The translations under genes were made by a program, and so were the position numbers. The notes below the pieces were generated by a model that did no database searches, was not told the origin of the DNA, and was given only the letters and a program-made list of their open reading frames with translations. 64,000 nucleotides of DNA. It comes from Insulibacter thermoxylanivorax (lineage in GTDB: Bacteria > Bacillota > Bacilli > Paenibacillales > DA-C8). The DNA lies in the NCBI RefSeq assembly GCF_015472005.1, contig NZ_BMAQ01000005.1, positions 62,001-126,000 of the forward strand, given 5' to 3'. Positions 54,717 to 62,911 of the stretch are shown here, one piece after another. Each line of letters opens with the position of its first letter. Positions within the stretch are counted from its first letter, which is position 1.

Positions 54717-55798
54717 TGGAGAAGCTGGCCCCCAAACATTATGCAGAAGAATGGGATAAGGTAGGCCTGCAGGTCGGCACCCTGCAGAAACACGTGAAGA
54801 AGGTGCTTGTCGCTCTGGAAGTCACCGATGTGGTAGTGGAAGAGGCGATCCGCGAACAGGCCGATCTGATCATCACCCACCATCCCTTGATCTTCCGTCC
54901 TCTGTCCCATCTGATCGTTGACTACGCCCAGGGGCGCAAGCTGGAGAGGTTGATCAAGCATGATATCGCCGTCTATGCTGCGCATACGAATCTCGATATT
55001 GTTGACGGCGGCATGAATGATTGGATGGCGGAGGCCCTTGGGCTCAGCGACGTGAAGCCGCTGGCAGAGACCCATACGGAGAAGCTGTATAAGCTGGTCG
55101 TGTTCGTTCCCCTTGATCACCAGGAACGGGTGCTGCAAGCGATGTTCGAGGCAGGGGCTGGATGGATCGGCAATTACAGCCACTGCAGCTTCAATATCGA
55201 GGGAACGGGAACGTTTCTGCCTCAGGAAGGGACGGATCCCTTTATCGGTCAACAGGGCCGGATTGAACGGGTGAAGGAGATGAGGATCGAGACGATCGTA
55301 CCGGAAGGGGTGCGCAGCAAGGTTGTGCAAGCGATGTTGAAGGCTCATCCTTATGAAGAGGTCGCTTATGATATCTATCAAGTGGATCTTCGCGGCAGAA
55401 CCTTCGGGCTGGGCAGGGTCGGCAGGTTATCCGAGGCGAAGCCGCTGGCGGAGTTCGCTGCTCAGGTGAAGGAAGCCTTTAACGTATCCGCAGTACGAGT
55501 CGTCGGTGATCTCGATCGCACGGTGCAGAAAGTGGCTGTGCTCGGCGGTTCCGGCAGCAAGTATGTGCGGGATGCTTTGCGTGCCGGCGCCGATGTCTAT
55601 GTGAGCGGCGATATCGATTATCATACGGCACAGGATGCCCTAGCCGACGGCATCAGCATCATCGATCCCGGGCATCATGCAGAGGAGATCATGAAGGAAC
55701 GAGTCGCGGCGTATCTGCAGGAGAAGCTGAATGAAGCTGGTTACGAGACGGAAGTGCTTGCATCCAACACGCCGACGGATCCATTCCAGCATCTGTGA
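54683..55798 (+). CDS. yqfO: Nif3-like dinuclear metal protein (YqfO)
   Basis: 371 residues, the long Firmicutes form with a CutA1/PII-like domain inserted in the middle (about 130-240). Metal ligands include H66-H67 in ITHHPLIF, the HTNLD motif and the C-terminal DPGHHAEE. The family forms hexameric toroids; the biochemical role (GTP cyclohydrolase-like or phosphatase-like) is uncertain. The ATG follows GGAGGTG and lies within the trmK end. Confidence 0.93.
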   Translation: MFAHGQTVIQMMEKLAPKHYAEEWDKVGLQVGTLQKHVKKVLVALEVTDVVVEEAIREQADLIITHHPLIFRPLSHLIVDYAQGRKLERLIKHDIAVYAAHTNLDIVDGGMNDWMAEALGLSDVKPLAETHTEKLYKLVVFVPLDHQERVLQAMFEAGAGWIGNYSHCSFNIEGTGTFLPQEGTDPFIGQQGRIERVKEMRIETIVPEGVRSKVVQAMLKAHPYEEVAYDIYQVDLRGRTFGLGRVGRLSEAKPLAEFAAQVKEAFNVSAVRVVGDLDRTVQKVAVLGGSGSKYVRDALRAGADVYVSGDIDYHTAQDALADGISIIDPGHHAEEIMKERVAAYLQEKLNEAGYETEVLASNTPTDPFQHL

Positions 55799-55935
55799 TC
55801 AGTGATCTGCATGTCGCGTAAGTCCTTTCGGTTGCTTATCATGCGAGGCGAAGGTCGAAGTATGAATCAACAATAACTATCGTCTCAGCTTGATTCACGT
55901 CGTTCCGTTCTGCGCGAATCACCAATCATTACTAG

Positions 55936-55965
55936 TTGAATATCGGACGGTTAAGATGGTATACT
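55936..55965 (+). promoter_or_regulatory. Promoter of rnpB
   Basis: TTGAAT (55936-55941), an 18-base spacer and TATACT (55960-55965). Transcription would begin a few bases before the RNA at about 55972-55978. Confidence 0.8.
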
Positions 55966-55977
55966 GAAACTTACGTC

Positions 55978-56385
55978 GAGGAAGTTTGACAGACAATCGC
56001 TGGCGGCCGAGAGGCCGCGAGAGGAAAGTCCGGGCTCCACAGGGCAGGATGCTGGATAACATCCAGTCAACGCGAGTTGAAGGATAGTGCCACAGAAATG
56101 GACCGCCGATGGCGTGAGCATTTCACGCACAGGCAAGGGTGGAACCGTGGTGTAAGAGACCACGAGGGGCTCTGGCGACTTAGTCCCTGGTAAACCCCAT
56201 CCGGAGCAAGACCTAGAGGAACGCAGCAGCCTCATCGGCTGCAGTCCTGGCCCGGGACGCGTTCGGGTTGGTCGCTTGAGCCGTGTAGCAATACACGGCC
56301 TAGATAGATGATTGTCACTTCGAGTGGGAGGATAAAACCGCGAACACCACTGAAGTACAGAACCCGGCTTACGGCAAACTTCCTC
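55978..56385 (+). ncRNA. rnpB: RNase P RNA, type A architecture by sequence
   Basis: About 408 bases. P1 forms from GAGGAAGTTTG (55978-55988) and CAAACTTCCTC (56375-56385). Conserved blocks are GAGGAAAGTCCGGGCTCC, GGGCAGG, ACCGCCGATGG, GGTAAACCCCA with CCGGAGCAAGA, and CTTGAGCC...GGCCTAGAT (P18) followed by AGAACCCGGCTTA. The block wording and the GTGTAGCAATACAC P18 hairpin follow the type A (E. coli-like) model, not the Bacillus type B. The RNA cleaves tRNA 5' leaders with RnpA. Confidence 0.95.
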
Positions 56386-56411
56386 ATCACTCCTTTACAT
56401 AGCAAAATTCA

Positions 56412-56453
56412 AAACGGCGGTACAGGATTCATTCCTTTGCCGCCGTTTCTTTT
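56412..56453. terminator. Terminator between rnpB and the subtilase gene
   Basis: AAACGGCGG (56412-56420) pairs with CCGCCGTTT (56440-56448) around a 19-base loop, followed by CTTTTATT on the plus strand. It ends rnpB and may also serve the convergent minus-strand gene. Confidence 0.75.
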
Positions 56454-58281
56454 ATTCGTAGCGGTAGATGATCCGCATGATCCCGCGTTCCAGGTTAGTT
56501 GACCAGTTAACGAGGGATTGCCCGCCGCCGTTTACTGTCGTTTGCAGAGCTCCGGCGATATCGATTTGGCCGTATCCGTAATAGATATCATGACCGGGAT
56601 CGCCCAGATCCACACAGGTGGCGCGCATCAGTTCCATGATCTGTTCATTGGTCAGGTCAGGGTTAAGCCCGCGGATCATCGCCGCCAGTGCTGCAGCATG
56701 GGGACTGGCCATGGACGTGCCGGAGAGGGCTGCATATTGGCTGCCGGGGTAGGTGCTGGCGATGCTGACTCCGGGGGCAGCGGCATCCACGTATGAGCCG
56801 TAATTCGAGAACTGCGCGAGCTGCTGGTTATAATCGGTAGCTCCGACGGCGAACACTTCCGGATAGGCCGCCGGGTAGCCGGGTGACTCCGTAAAGTCGT
56901 TTCCTGTAGCGGCCACGAGTACGACATCCCGCTCGTAGGCATAGCGGATGGCATCATGCAGGAATTCCGATTGTGCGTAGTTGCCCAGGCTGAGGTTAAT
57001 CACATCCGCACCGTGATCAGCGGCCCATATGATGCCCTGGGCTACAGCATAGGTGCTTCCTGCCCCCGATGCATCCAAAACTTTCACCGGCATGATCCGC
57101 GCATTGGGCGTCAGCCCGGCGATGCCTTCGAAATTGTTGATTCTCGCCGCAATGATGCCCGCAACGTGTGTGCCGTGACCTACATCGTCCATGGCATCAG
57201 CGTTTTGAGTGTAGACATTATATCCTTCCGTCAATCTCCCCTCTAGATCCGGGTGGTAGAGATCGACACCGGTATCCACGACAGCGACGATCACTTCATT
57301 GCCCTGTTCCGCAAGATCCCAGCCCGTCTCCGTATGAATCGCGGGCAGATTCCATTGATACTGGGAATAGAGCACATCGTTAGGGGGAGCTGCGTTCGTG
57401 ACATAGAGATAATGGGGTTCGGCATAATGAATCTCATGATGTTTCAGGAAGTAATCCCGCATTTGCTCCATCGTGTACTTCTGAGAATGGAAAATGTACG
57501 CGTCCCCGGATTGATTCTTCACTTCGGCTGTAAGCTGCCTGCTGATCTCAGCCAGCATCTCTTCCGTCGGCTGTCTGATGAAGCGCACTACGATGTCATG
57601 TTTGTAATAGTGACTGATATCTTCATTTTCTTCCGGATGATCAACATCCACCTTGCGCAGCGTGTCCGAATCCGCTGCTTGGATCCCATAGCGTTCATCG
57701 CTCGGATAGGGGACGATGCGCAGATTCTCCCGCTGTTTGACATGCACCTGATCCAAGATGTGCTGCTTCACTGCACTTAAGACGTAACCGGCATTGGCTG
57801 AGGAAGGCACAGCTGTGACGAGATAAGGGCCTTCATCCGTATTGATTCGCGGCGATTCATATTCGCGCTTGGCCATCGCCGATTCTCGGGCCAAATCCAC
57901 ATACGGCCGCACTTCTTCAGGAAGATCCTCCTGTTTGCCTTGATGCATCGTCAATTTGCCGTCGCTGGCCTCGATATATTGCATATGGGGATGACGTTGC
58001 TGCATGACGGTCAATTGGTCTGTTCCTGCCGCCGGGTTTTCCTCCAGGTTGGTTATGATGTTTTGTAAGTTTAGTTTGCATTGATTTCGGCACAACTGCT
58101 CCGTGAGTTGGAGGTCCTGTGCCAGCATCTGCTGCTTATATTGAATTTCTAATGCGCTGCTCATCCTGCCTTCAGGTGTCTGTTCACCCGGCGGCTGTTC
58201 ATTCGCCGTTCTCGGCCAGAAGAGAACAACCAGGGCGATCACGGCGATCCCGGCAGCTATTCTTCTCCAATAAGATCTCAT
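56452..58281 (-). CDS. Membrane-anchored S8 family serine peptidase (subtilase)
   Basis: 609 residues. One N-terminal membrane segment (about 7-23) has no obvious signal peptidase site, suggesting a membrane anchor. An extracytoplasmic region of about 270 residues is followed by a fervidolysin-like propeptide (DIVVRFIRQPTEEMLAEI, then HEIHYAEPHYLY). The subtilisin catalytic domain has Asp in AVVDTGVDLYHPDLEG (near 331), His in GHGTHVAGI (near 370) and Ser in LSGTSMASPH (near 523). The ribosome binding site on the minus strand is GAGGCGGTGAT. It converges on rnpB. Confidence 0.9.
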   Translation of the reverse strand: MRSYWRRIAAGIAVIALVVLFWPRTANEQPPGEQTPEGRMSSALEIQYKQQMLAQDLQLTEQLCRNQCKLNLQNIITNLEENPAAGTDQLTVMQQRHPHMQYIEASDGKLTMHQGKQEDLPEEVRPYVDLARESAMAKREYESPRINTDEGPYLVTAVPSSANAGYVLSAVKQHILDQVHVKQRENLRIVPYPSDERYGIQAADSDTLRKVDVDHPEENEDISHYYKHDIVVRFIRQPTEEMLAEISRQLTAEVKNQSGDAYIFHSQKYTMEQMRDYFLKHHEIHYAEPHYLYVTNAAPPNDVLYSQYQWNLPAIHTETGWDLAEQGNEVIVAVVDTGVDLYHPDLEGRLTEGYNVYTQNADAMDDVGHGTHVAGIIAARINNFEGIAGLTPNARIMPVKVLDASGAGSTYAVAQGIIWAADHGADVINLSLGNYAQSEFLHDAIRYAYERDVVLVAATGNDFTESPGYPAAYPEVFAVGATDYNQQLAQFSNYGSYVDAAAPGVSIASTYPGSQYAALSGTSMASPHAAALAAMIRGLNPDLTNEQIMELMRATCVDLGDPGHDIYYGYGQIDIAGALQTTVNGGGQSLVNWSTNLERGIMRIIYRYE

Positions 58282-58538
58282 TGAGAATCACCGCCTCATA
58301 ATGGTTTCATATCTGTTCTTATTGTTGCTACAGAGCCCAGGGATTTATGTCCGAACAAATATTGGGTGATAAGCGGCTGGGGAATAGACAGATTAAACAG
58401 TTTCCATTAAGTAAGCAGCTCGAATGCCATAATAAACATTGATATCAAAATTCAGTGCAGGATTCGGCAGATTCCCAGCGGATATGAGGTATAGGTTGGG
58501 CTCAGGAAGGAGACATTGATTAAGGGGTGATAAAACAG

Positions 58539-58748
58539 ATGCCGCAGGTAAAATGCAGTGTAGCGAATTGTGCTTACTGGACTTCGGGCAACAACTGCAC
58601 GGCGGAACTGATCATGATCGAAATCGACAAACATGCGAATGCGAAGCTCGACAGTGAGTTCGCCGGCGAAACCTTCGACACCGAGCATCAAGACTATGCT
58701 GCTGCAATCCAGGAGACTTGTTGTCATACCTTTAAACCCAAACATTAA
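58539..58748 (+). CDS. DUF1540 domain protein
   Basis: 69 residues from the ATG at 58539, preceded by AAGGGGTGAT. The cysteine pattern CSVANCAYWTSGNNCTA followed by ETCCHTF is that of DUF1540, small probable metal-binding proteins common in spore formers. This family usually has two copies of the motif; only one is seen here. An in-frame GTG at 58527 is part of the ribosome binding site. Confidence 0.85.
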   Translation: MPQVKCSVANCAYWTSGNNCTAELIMIEIDKHANAKLDSEFAGETFDTEHQDYAAAIQETCCHTFKPKH

Positions 58749-58929
58749 CGCACCTGCACAAATCAAAAAATCTGTACACGACAAAGCATTTCATCAGTAT
58801 ACGAGAAATCATTGCTCCCGCACACGGAAACCATGCACACGAGAAACATGCACAGGAAACATGCATAAAACGCGAAGCATCTCTACCCGCGAAAACAACA
58901 CCTAAACATGAATAAGCCAGGTGATGGAC

Positions 58930-59286
58930 ATGTCGGCAAGCAAGGGCAAGAAGCGCCGTGCTCACAATACCAAATCCAAAAAGCACAGAGACAGCGAAGC
59001 TGCAGCGGAACTTACGCCTCTGTTAAAAGAGCGTGAGGGGGCCGACCGGGCCTTCCTGCAAGAGGAGGAAACAGCGGCTGGCGAGAACCAACGCATCCTT
59101 GGCTGGCTGGCGTTGGCTTTGTCCGTTGCTTCCCTGTTCGTGTTGCCGCAGTGGTTCGGGCTTGCCGGAATCGTATTGGGCGGAGCAGCATGGTTCACGA
59201 ACGCCAGAGGATTAGGGATCTGGTCGATCATCATCGGCTCCATCTCGCTGCTGGCTTATATCGTCCTTTTCCCTTACTATTCCTGA
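58930..59286 (+). CDS. Small membrane protein with DUF4190-like helices
   Basis: 118 residues. A basic, Lys-rich N-terminus (SKGKKRRAHNTKSKKHRD) and an acidic linker are followed by two hydrophobic segments (LGWLALALSVASLFVLPQW and GIWSIIIGSISLLAYIVL). The inter-helix part resembles DUF4190. The ATG at 58930 follows CAGGTGAT. Function unknown. A terminator follows. Confidence 0.65.
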   Translation: MSASKGKKRRAHNTKSKKHRDSEAAAELTPLLKEREGADRAFLQEEETAAGENQRILGWLALALSVASLFVLPQWFGLAGIVLGGAAWFTNARGLGIWSIIIGSISLLAYIVLFPYYS

Positions 59287-59313
59287 GCTGAGACATGATG
59301 ACACCGCTGTTGG

Positions 59314-59357
59314 ACCAGCGCAGATCCCCATGGGATCTGGCGCTGGTTTCTTGTTTT
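59314..59357 (+). terminator. Terminator before the cysteine desulfurase gene
   Basis: ACCAGCGCAGATCCC (59314-59328) pairs with GGGATCTGGCGCTGGT (59332-59347) with one bulged G, followed by TTCTTGTTTT. Confidence 0.78.
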
Positions 59358-59505
59358 GCTGCCCACTTTCACCCATATATGCCCAGCGGCTGCCGCCAAG
59401 CCTCCTTGCAGCTATGGAACATCTAAGCAAAAAGGTGTACAATGGTACGCGGAATTGAGAACGGCAGATGACAATTAGAAGAGCAAGCAAGGAAAGGGAG
59501 TCAAT

Positions 59506-60651
59506 ATGATATACTTTGATTACAGTGCAACGACCCCGGTTCATCCCGAGGTTATACGGACGATCCAAGAGGTGTTAACCCGCTATTACGGCAATCCGTC
59601 TTCCTTGCATGGACTGGGCGTTCAGGCGGAGCTTCTCCTGACCCGCGCCCGTCAGCAGATCGCCGATCTGCTCCAGGTGCCGAAGGAGACGATCATCTTC
59701 ACATCCGGCGGTACTGAGAGCAACAATCTGGCGATCAAAGGTACTGCTCTCCGATGGCAGCAACGAGGGAAACATATCATCACCACAGCCATCGAACACG
59801 CCTCTGTCTATGAACCGGCGATGCAGCTTAGACAGATGGGATTTGATGTCACGGTGCTTCCCGTCGATCAGAACGGACAAGTTCACCCCGAACAGGTTGA
59901 GAAAGCGATCCGCGAGGATACGATCCTGGTCAGCATCATGCATGTGAACAACGAGATCGGTACGATCCAGCCGATCGCCAAGATCGGGGAGATGTTGAAA
60001 CGGTATCCGAAAGTGCTGTTCCATGCCGATGCGGTGCAAGCCCTCGGCAAGATCCCGGTGCGGCCCGAGGAGCTGGGTCTGGATCTCATGAGCCTTGCAG
60101 CGCACAAATTCCGCGGACCCAAGGGAATCGGCATCCTGTACAAGAGAGAGTCCCTCGATATCGATCCGCTGATTGCCGGCGGCGGTCAGGAAGGGGGACT
60201 TCGTTCCGGTACGGAGAACGTGGCTTATATCGTCGGGATGGCCAAGGCGATGCGTCTTGCCATCGACGAGCAGGAACAGACTCTCGCGCATGTGCGGAAG
60301 CTGAAGAACCGGCTGCTTGAACGGCTCCGCGGGCTTCAGGGCGTGGTCGTCAATTCTCCCGTCGATGAACGCCTTGCCGTGCCGCATATTGTGAACGTGT
60401 CCTGTCCTGGATTAAAATCTGAAGTCATCGTACATGCTTTGGAACAACGCGGATTTTATATCTCTTCGCGCTCTGCCTGCTCTTCTGCTGAGGAGAAACC
60501 AAGCCGCGTGCTGCTGGCCATCGGGGCCTCCGAAGCGCAAGCAAGCAGCGGACTGCGCATCAGCATCGCCAAGGAACATACGGCCGAGGACATCGACCGC
60601 TTGGCCGAAGCTTTGGATGAAGTTACTAAGGAATTAAGATCTATAAACTGA
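59506..60651 (+). CDS. Cysteine desulfurase, partner of ThiI
   Basis: 381 residues, a PLP-dependent NifS/IscS-type enzyme. Start YFDYSATTPVHP; PLP Lys in AAHKFRGPKG (near 201); catalytic Cys in SRSACSSA (near 325). The short loop around this Cys suits transfer to a partner. It is directly upstream of thiI, as in the B. subtilis nifZ-thiI pair, so it probably provides persulfide for 4-thiouridine in tRNA. The ATG follows AAAGGGAG. TACAAT at 59438-59443 is a possible -10 without a clear -35. Confidence 0.92.
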   Translation: MIYFDYSATTPVHPEVIRTIQEVLTRYYGNPSSLHGLGVQAELLLTRARQQIADLLQVPKETIIFTSGGTESNNLAIKGTALRWQQRGKHIITTAIEHASVYEPAMQLRQMGFDVTVLPVDQNGQVHPEQVEKAIREDTILVSIMHVNNEIGTIQPIAKIGEMLKRYPKVLFHADAVQALGKIPVRPEELGLDLMSLAAHKFRGPKGIGILYKRESLDIDPLIAGGGQEGGLRSGTENVAYIVGMAKAMRLAIDEQEQTLAHVRKLKNRLLERLRGLQGVVVNSPVDERLAVPHIVNVSCPGLKSEVIVHALEQRGFYISSRSACSSAEEKPSRVLLAIGASEAQASSGLRISIAKEHTAEDIDRLAEALDEVTKELRSIN

Positions 60652-60742
60652 ATCTGCGTGGTGCAATCATGAATTCGTTGCTTTATGCATGGTTGAGTAT
60701 GTAATCGATATTTCGACATCATATCAGCAGTTGGAGGTTATT

Positions 60743-61948
60743 ATGCAGCCTGAACTTATTCTGCTCCGTTTTGGAGAATTAACCCTTAAAGGACGTAATC
60801 GCTCGCGTTTCGAGGATATGGTAATCTCGCATATACGCAAGCTGACCGGCGACTATTCTGAGATTCGCATCGTTAAGACCTATGGCAGAGTGTATATTCA
60901 ATTAAACGGAGCGCCATATGAAGGCGTTGCTCAGCAGCTGAAGAAGGTGTTCGGTCTGCGCAGCTTCAGTCCCGTCATGCGGGCTGAGCTGGAGCTTGCG
61001 GATATTCAGCGCACCGCTCTGCAGGTGATGCAGAATCTGCCGGAGAAGCCCAGGACCTTTAAAGTCATCTCGCGCAGATCGTATAAGCAGTTCGAATACA
61101 CATCGATGGAGTTAAACCGGCACGTCAGCGGTTATGTTCTCAGCCGCACGCCTGATCTGAAGGTCGATGTTCACGAACCGGATGTGGAACTGTGGGTGGA
61201 AGTGCGGCAAGAGGGCGTCTACGTATTCTCGGAGATCGTCTATGGCTTGGGCGGTTTCCCCTACGGCAGCAATGGCAAAGCGATGCTTATGCTTTCCGGG
61301 GGCATCGACAGTCCTGTTGCGGGATGGCTGGCGATGAAGCGGGGCTTGCGCATTGAGGCAGTTCACTTTCACAGTTACCCTTATACAAGTGAACGGGCCA
61401 AACAGAAGGTCATCGAGCTTACTCGCAAACTAAGCACATATGCGAAGGAGATCCGCCTTCATCTCGTTCCTTTCACTGAGATTCAGGTCGGATTTAAGGA
61501 GGAGGCGCCGGAGAGACTGCTCGTCACGCTGATGCGGCGGGCGATGTTCCGTATCACGGAACAACTGGCTGTGCGCAATGATGCGCTGGCGATCGTAACC
61601 GGAGAGAGCCTTGGACAGGTGGCCAGCCAGACCCTTAAGAGCTTGAATACGATCGAACGAGCGGTAGCGATTCCGGTGCTGCGGCCGCTGATTACGATGG
61701 ACAAGCTCGACATCATCCGCATCGCGGAAGAGATCGACACCTACAAGATCTCGATTCTGCCCTATGAGGATTGCTGTACGATCTTCCAGCCCCGTTCGCC
61801 GAGCACGCATCCAAATCTCGAGCTTGTCGAGAAGATCGAACGAGGTCTCCCTTGGCTTGATGAGCGAATTGCCGAAGCCGTGGAACATACAGAACTGATG
61901 GTGATCAGCGAAGAAGCGGAGACGAGCGAACTGGATGATTTATTCTAA
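60743..61948 (+). CDS. thiI: tRNA 4-thiouridine synthetase ThiI
   Basis: 401 residues. An N-terminal ferredoxin-like and THUMP domain (about 1-165) is followed by a PP-loop ATPase with LMLSGGIDSPVAGW near 183. A Cys pair follows in EDCCTIF that matches the first catalytic Cys of ThiI. It lacks the rhodanese domain of the E. coli enzyme, as usual in Firmicutes. I chose the ATG at 60743, after GGAGG at 5 bases. It makes s4U8 in tRNA with sulfur from the upstream desulfurase. Confidence 0.95.
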   Translation: MQPELILLRFGELTLKGRNRSRFEDMVISHIRKLTGDYSEIRIVKTYGRVYIQLNGAPYEGVAQQLKKVFGLRSFSPVMRAELELADIQRTALQVMQNLPEKPRTFKVISRRSYKQFEYTSMELNRHVSGYVLSRTPDLKVDVHEPDVELWVEVRQEGVYVFSEIVYGLGGFPYGSNGKAMLMLSGGIDSPVAGWLAMKRGLRIEAVHFHSYPYTSERAKQKVIELTRKLSTYAKEIRLHLVPFTEIQVGFKEEAPERLLVTLMRRAMFRITEQLAVRNDALAIVTGESLGQVASQTLKSLNTIERAVAIPVLRPLITMDKLDIIRIAEEIDTYKISILPYEDCCTIFQPRSPSTHPNLELVEKIERGLPWLDERIAEAVEHTELMVISEEAETSELDDLF

Positions 61949-62124
61949 TCCTTTGAGGAATTTCACTGAACGGCAACTGGTAATTATGCACAATATCTTG
62001 TAAAATAAAACTGACAACCGGTTCGTTCAATGCACCAAGGAACAACAGAACTACAGACAACATGCTGACCTGTCATTTCCTTCTTCCTGCTAGTCCGGTT
62101 AGAACGACAGAAGGGGTTTGATCG

Positions 62125-62607
62125 ATGCGCACGAATCGTTTTTCCTTAGGCGTAGTTATCATCCTGTTCGGAATCTTCATCCTGCTTGGCAAGCTGGGCG
62201 TGATCAATTTTATCTGGAGCATCATTTGGCCGATCTTCATCCTGATCCCGGGACTGCTATTCCATATGTTTTACTTCACCAGGGTGATGCCGGCAGGGGT
62301 GCTCATTCCCGGAGGGATCTTGGTCACCATATCGCTGCTCTTTTTCTATTGCACGATCTTCGGCTGGGATTCCATGAAGTACTTATGGCCGGGCTTCATC
62401 CTCGCCGTTGCAATCGGCTTGTATGAATACTACTTGTTCTCCGATGATCAGCCGCAAGGTGCTTTGATCGCCGCGATTATCCTTGGCATCATCGCCATCG
62501 TCTTCTTCGGGATGACGCTGATGGCCACGAACGGGATCTATATCATCGCCATCGCGCTGATCCTTATCGGATTATATATGATCTTGCGCAGACTTAAGCC
62601 CTATTGA
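62125..62607 (+). CDS. Small multi-pass membrane protein
   Basis: 160 residues with about five membrane segments. The start NRFSLGVVIILFGIFILLG and the repeated W-P-x-F-I pattern resemble LiaF-like or DUF5668 membrane domains. No soluble domain is present, so it is not LiaF itself. The ATG follows AGAAGGGG. Function unknown; envelope-stress sensing is a possible but unproven role. Confidence 0.7.
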   Translation: MRTNRFSLGVVIILFGIFILLGKLGVINFIWSIIWPIFILIPGLLFHMFYFTRVMPAGVLIPGGILVTISLLFFYCTIFGWDSMKYLWPGFILAVAIGLYEYYLFSDDQPQGALIAAIILGIIAIVFFGMTLMATNGIYIIAIALILIGLYMILRRLKPY

Positions 62608-62911
62608 CGATGCTTGGACTATGCTTGGTAACGGAATGATGTTCGGAAACTAACCGAATCGAACATTGTCAGATCATAGATAATCTTATATAATAATATA
62701 AGCTTCTTGCGAAGTTTAACGTTTGCAGGGTAATGAAGGCGTCGGAAGTCCTGTCCGACGCCTCTTTCATGACCACAATTCGTTTCTTGGCATGGTTGTT
62801 GGATATGTTCTCTCGATCGAGGTGACAATTATTACAGTAATCATCTTACCCATCGATGCGAATCTGTTCATCGAGGGGATTGTTTGCTAACATAGAAAGG
62901 AATTAAAAAAG
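62608..62911. other. Gene-free stretch before typA
   Basis: It holds an ATGTTCG/CGAACAT hairpin (62639-62666), the A/T palindrome CTTATAT/ATATAAG near 62683-62702, and the 10-base palindrome CTCGATCGAG (62812-62821). The GC-rich hairpin at 62737-62763 is listed separately. I cannot assign the typA promoter with confidence. Confidence 0.4.
62737..62767 (+). terminator. GC-rich hairpin, possible terminator
   Basis: AGGCGTCGGA (62737-62746) pairs exactly with TCCGACGCCT (62754-62763) around AGTCCTG. It is followed by CTTTC, a weak T-run. It may end the transcript of the small membrane protein. Confidence 0.45.
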
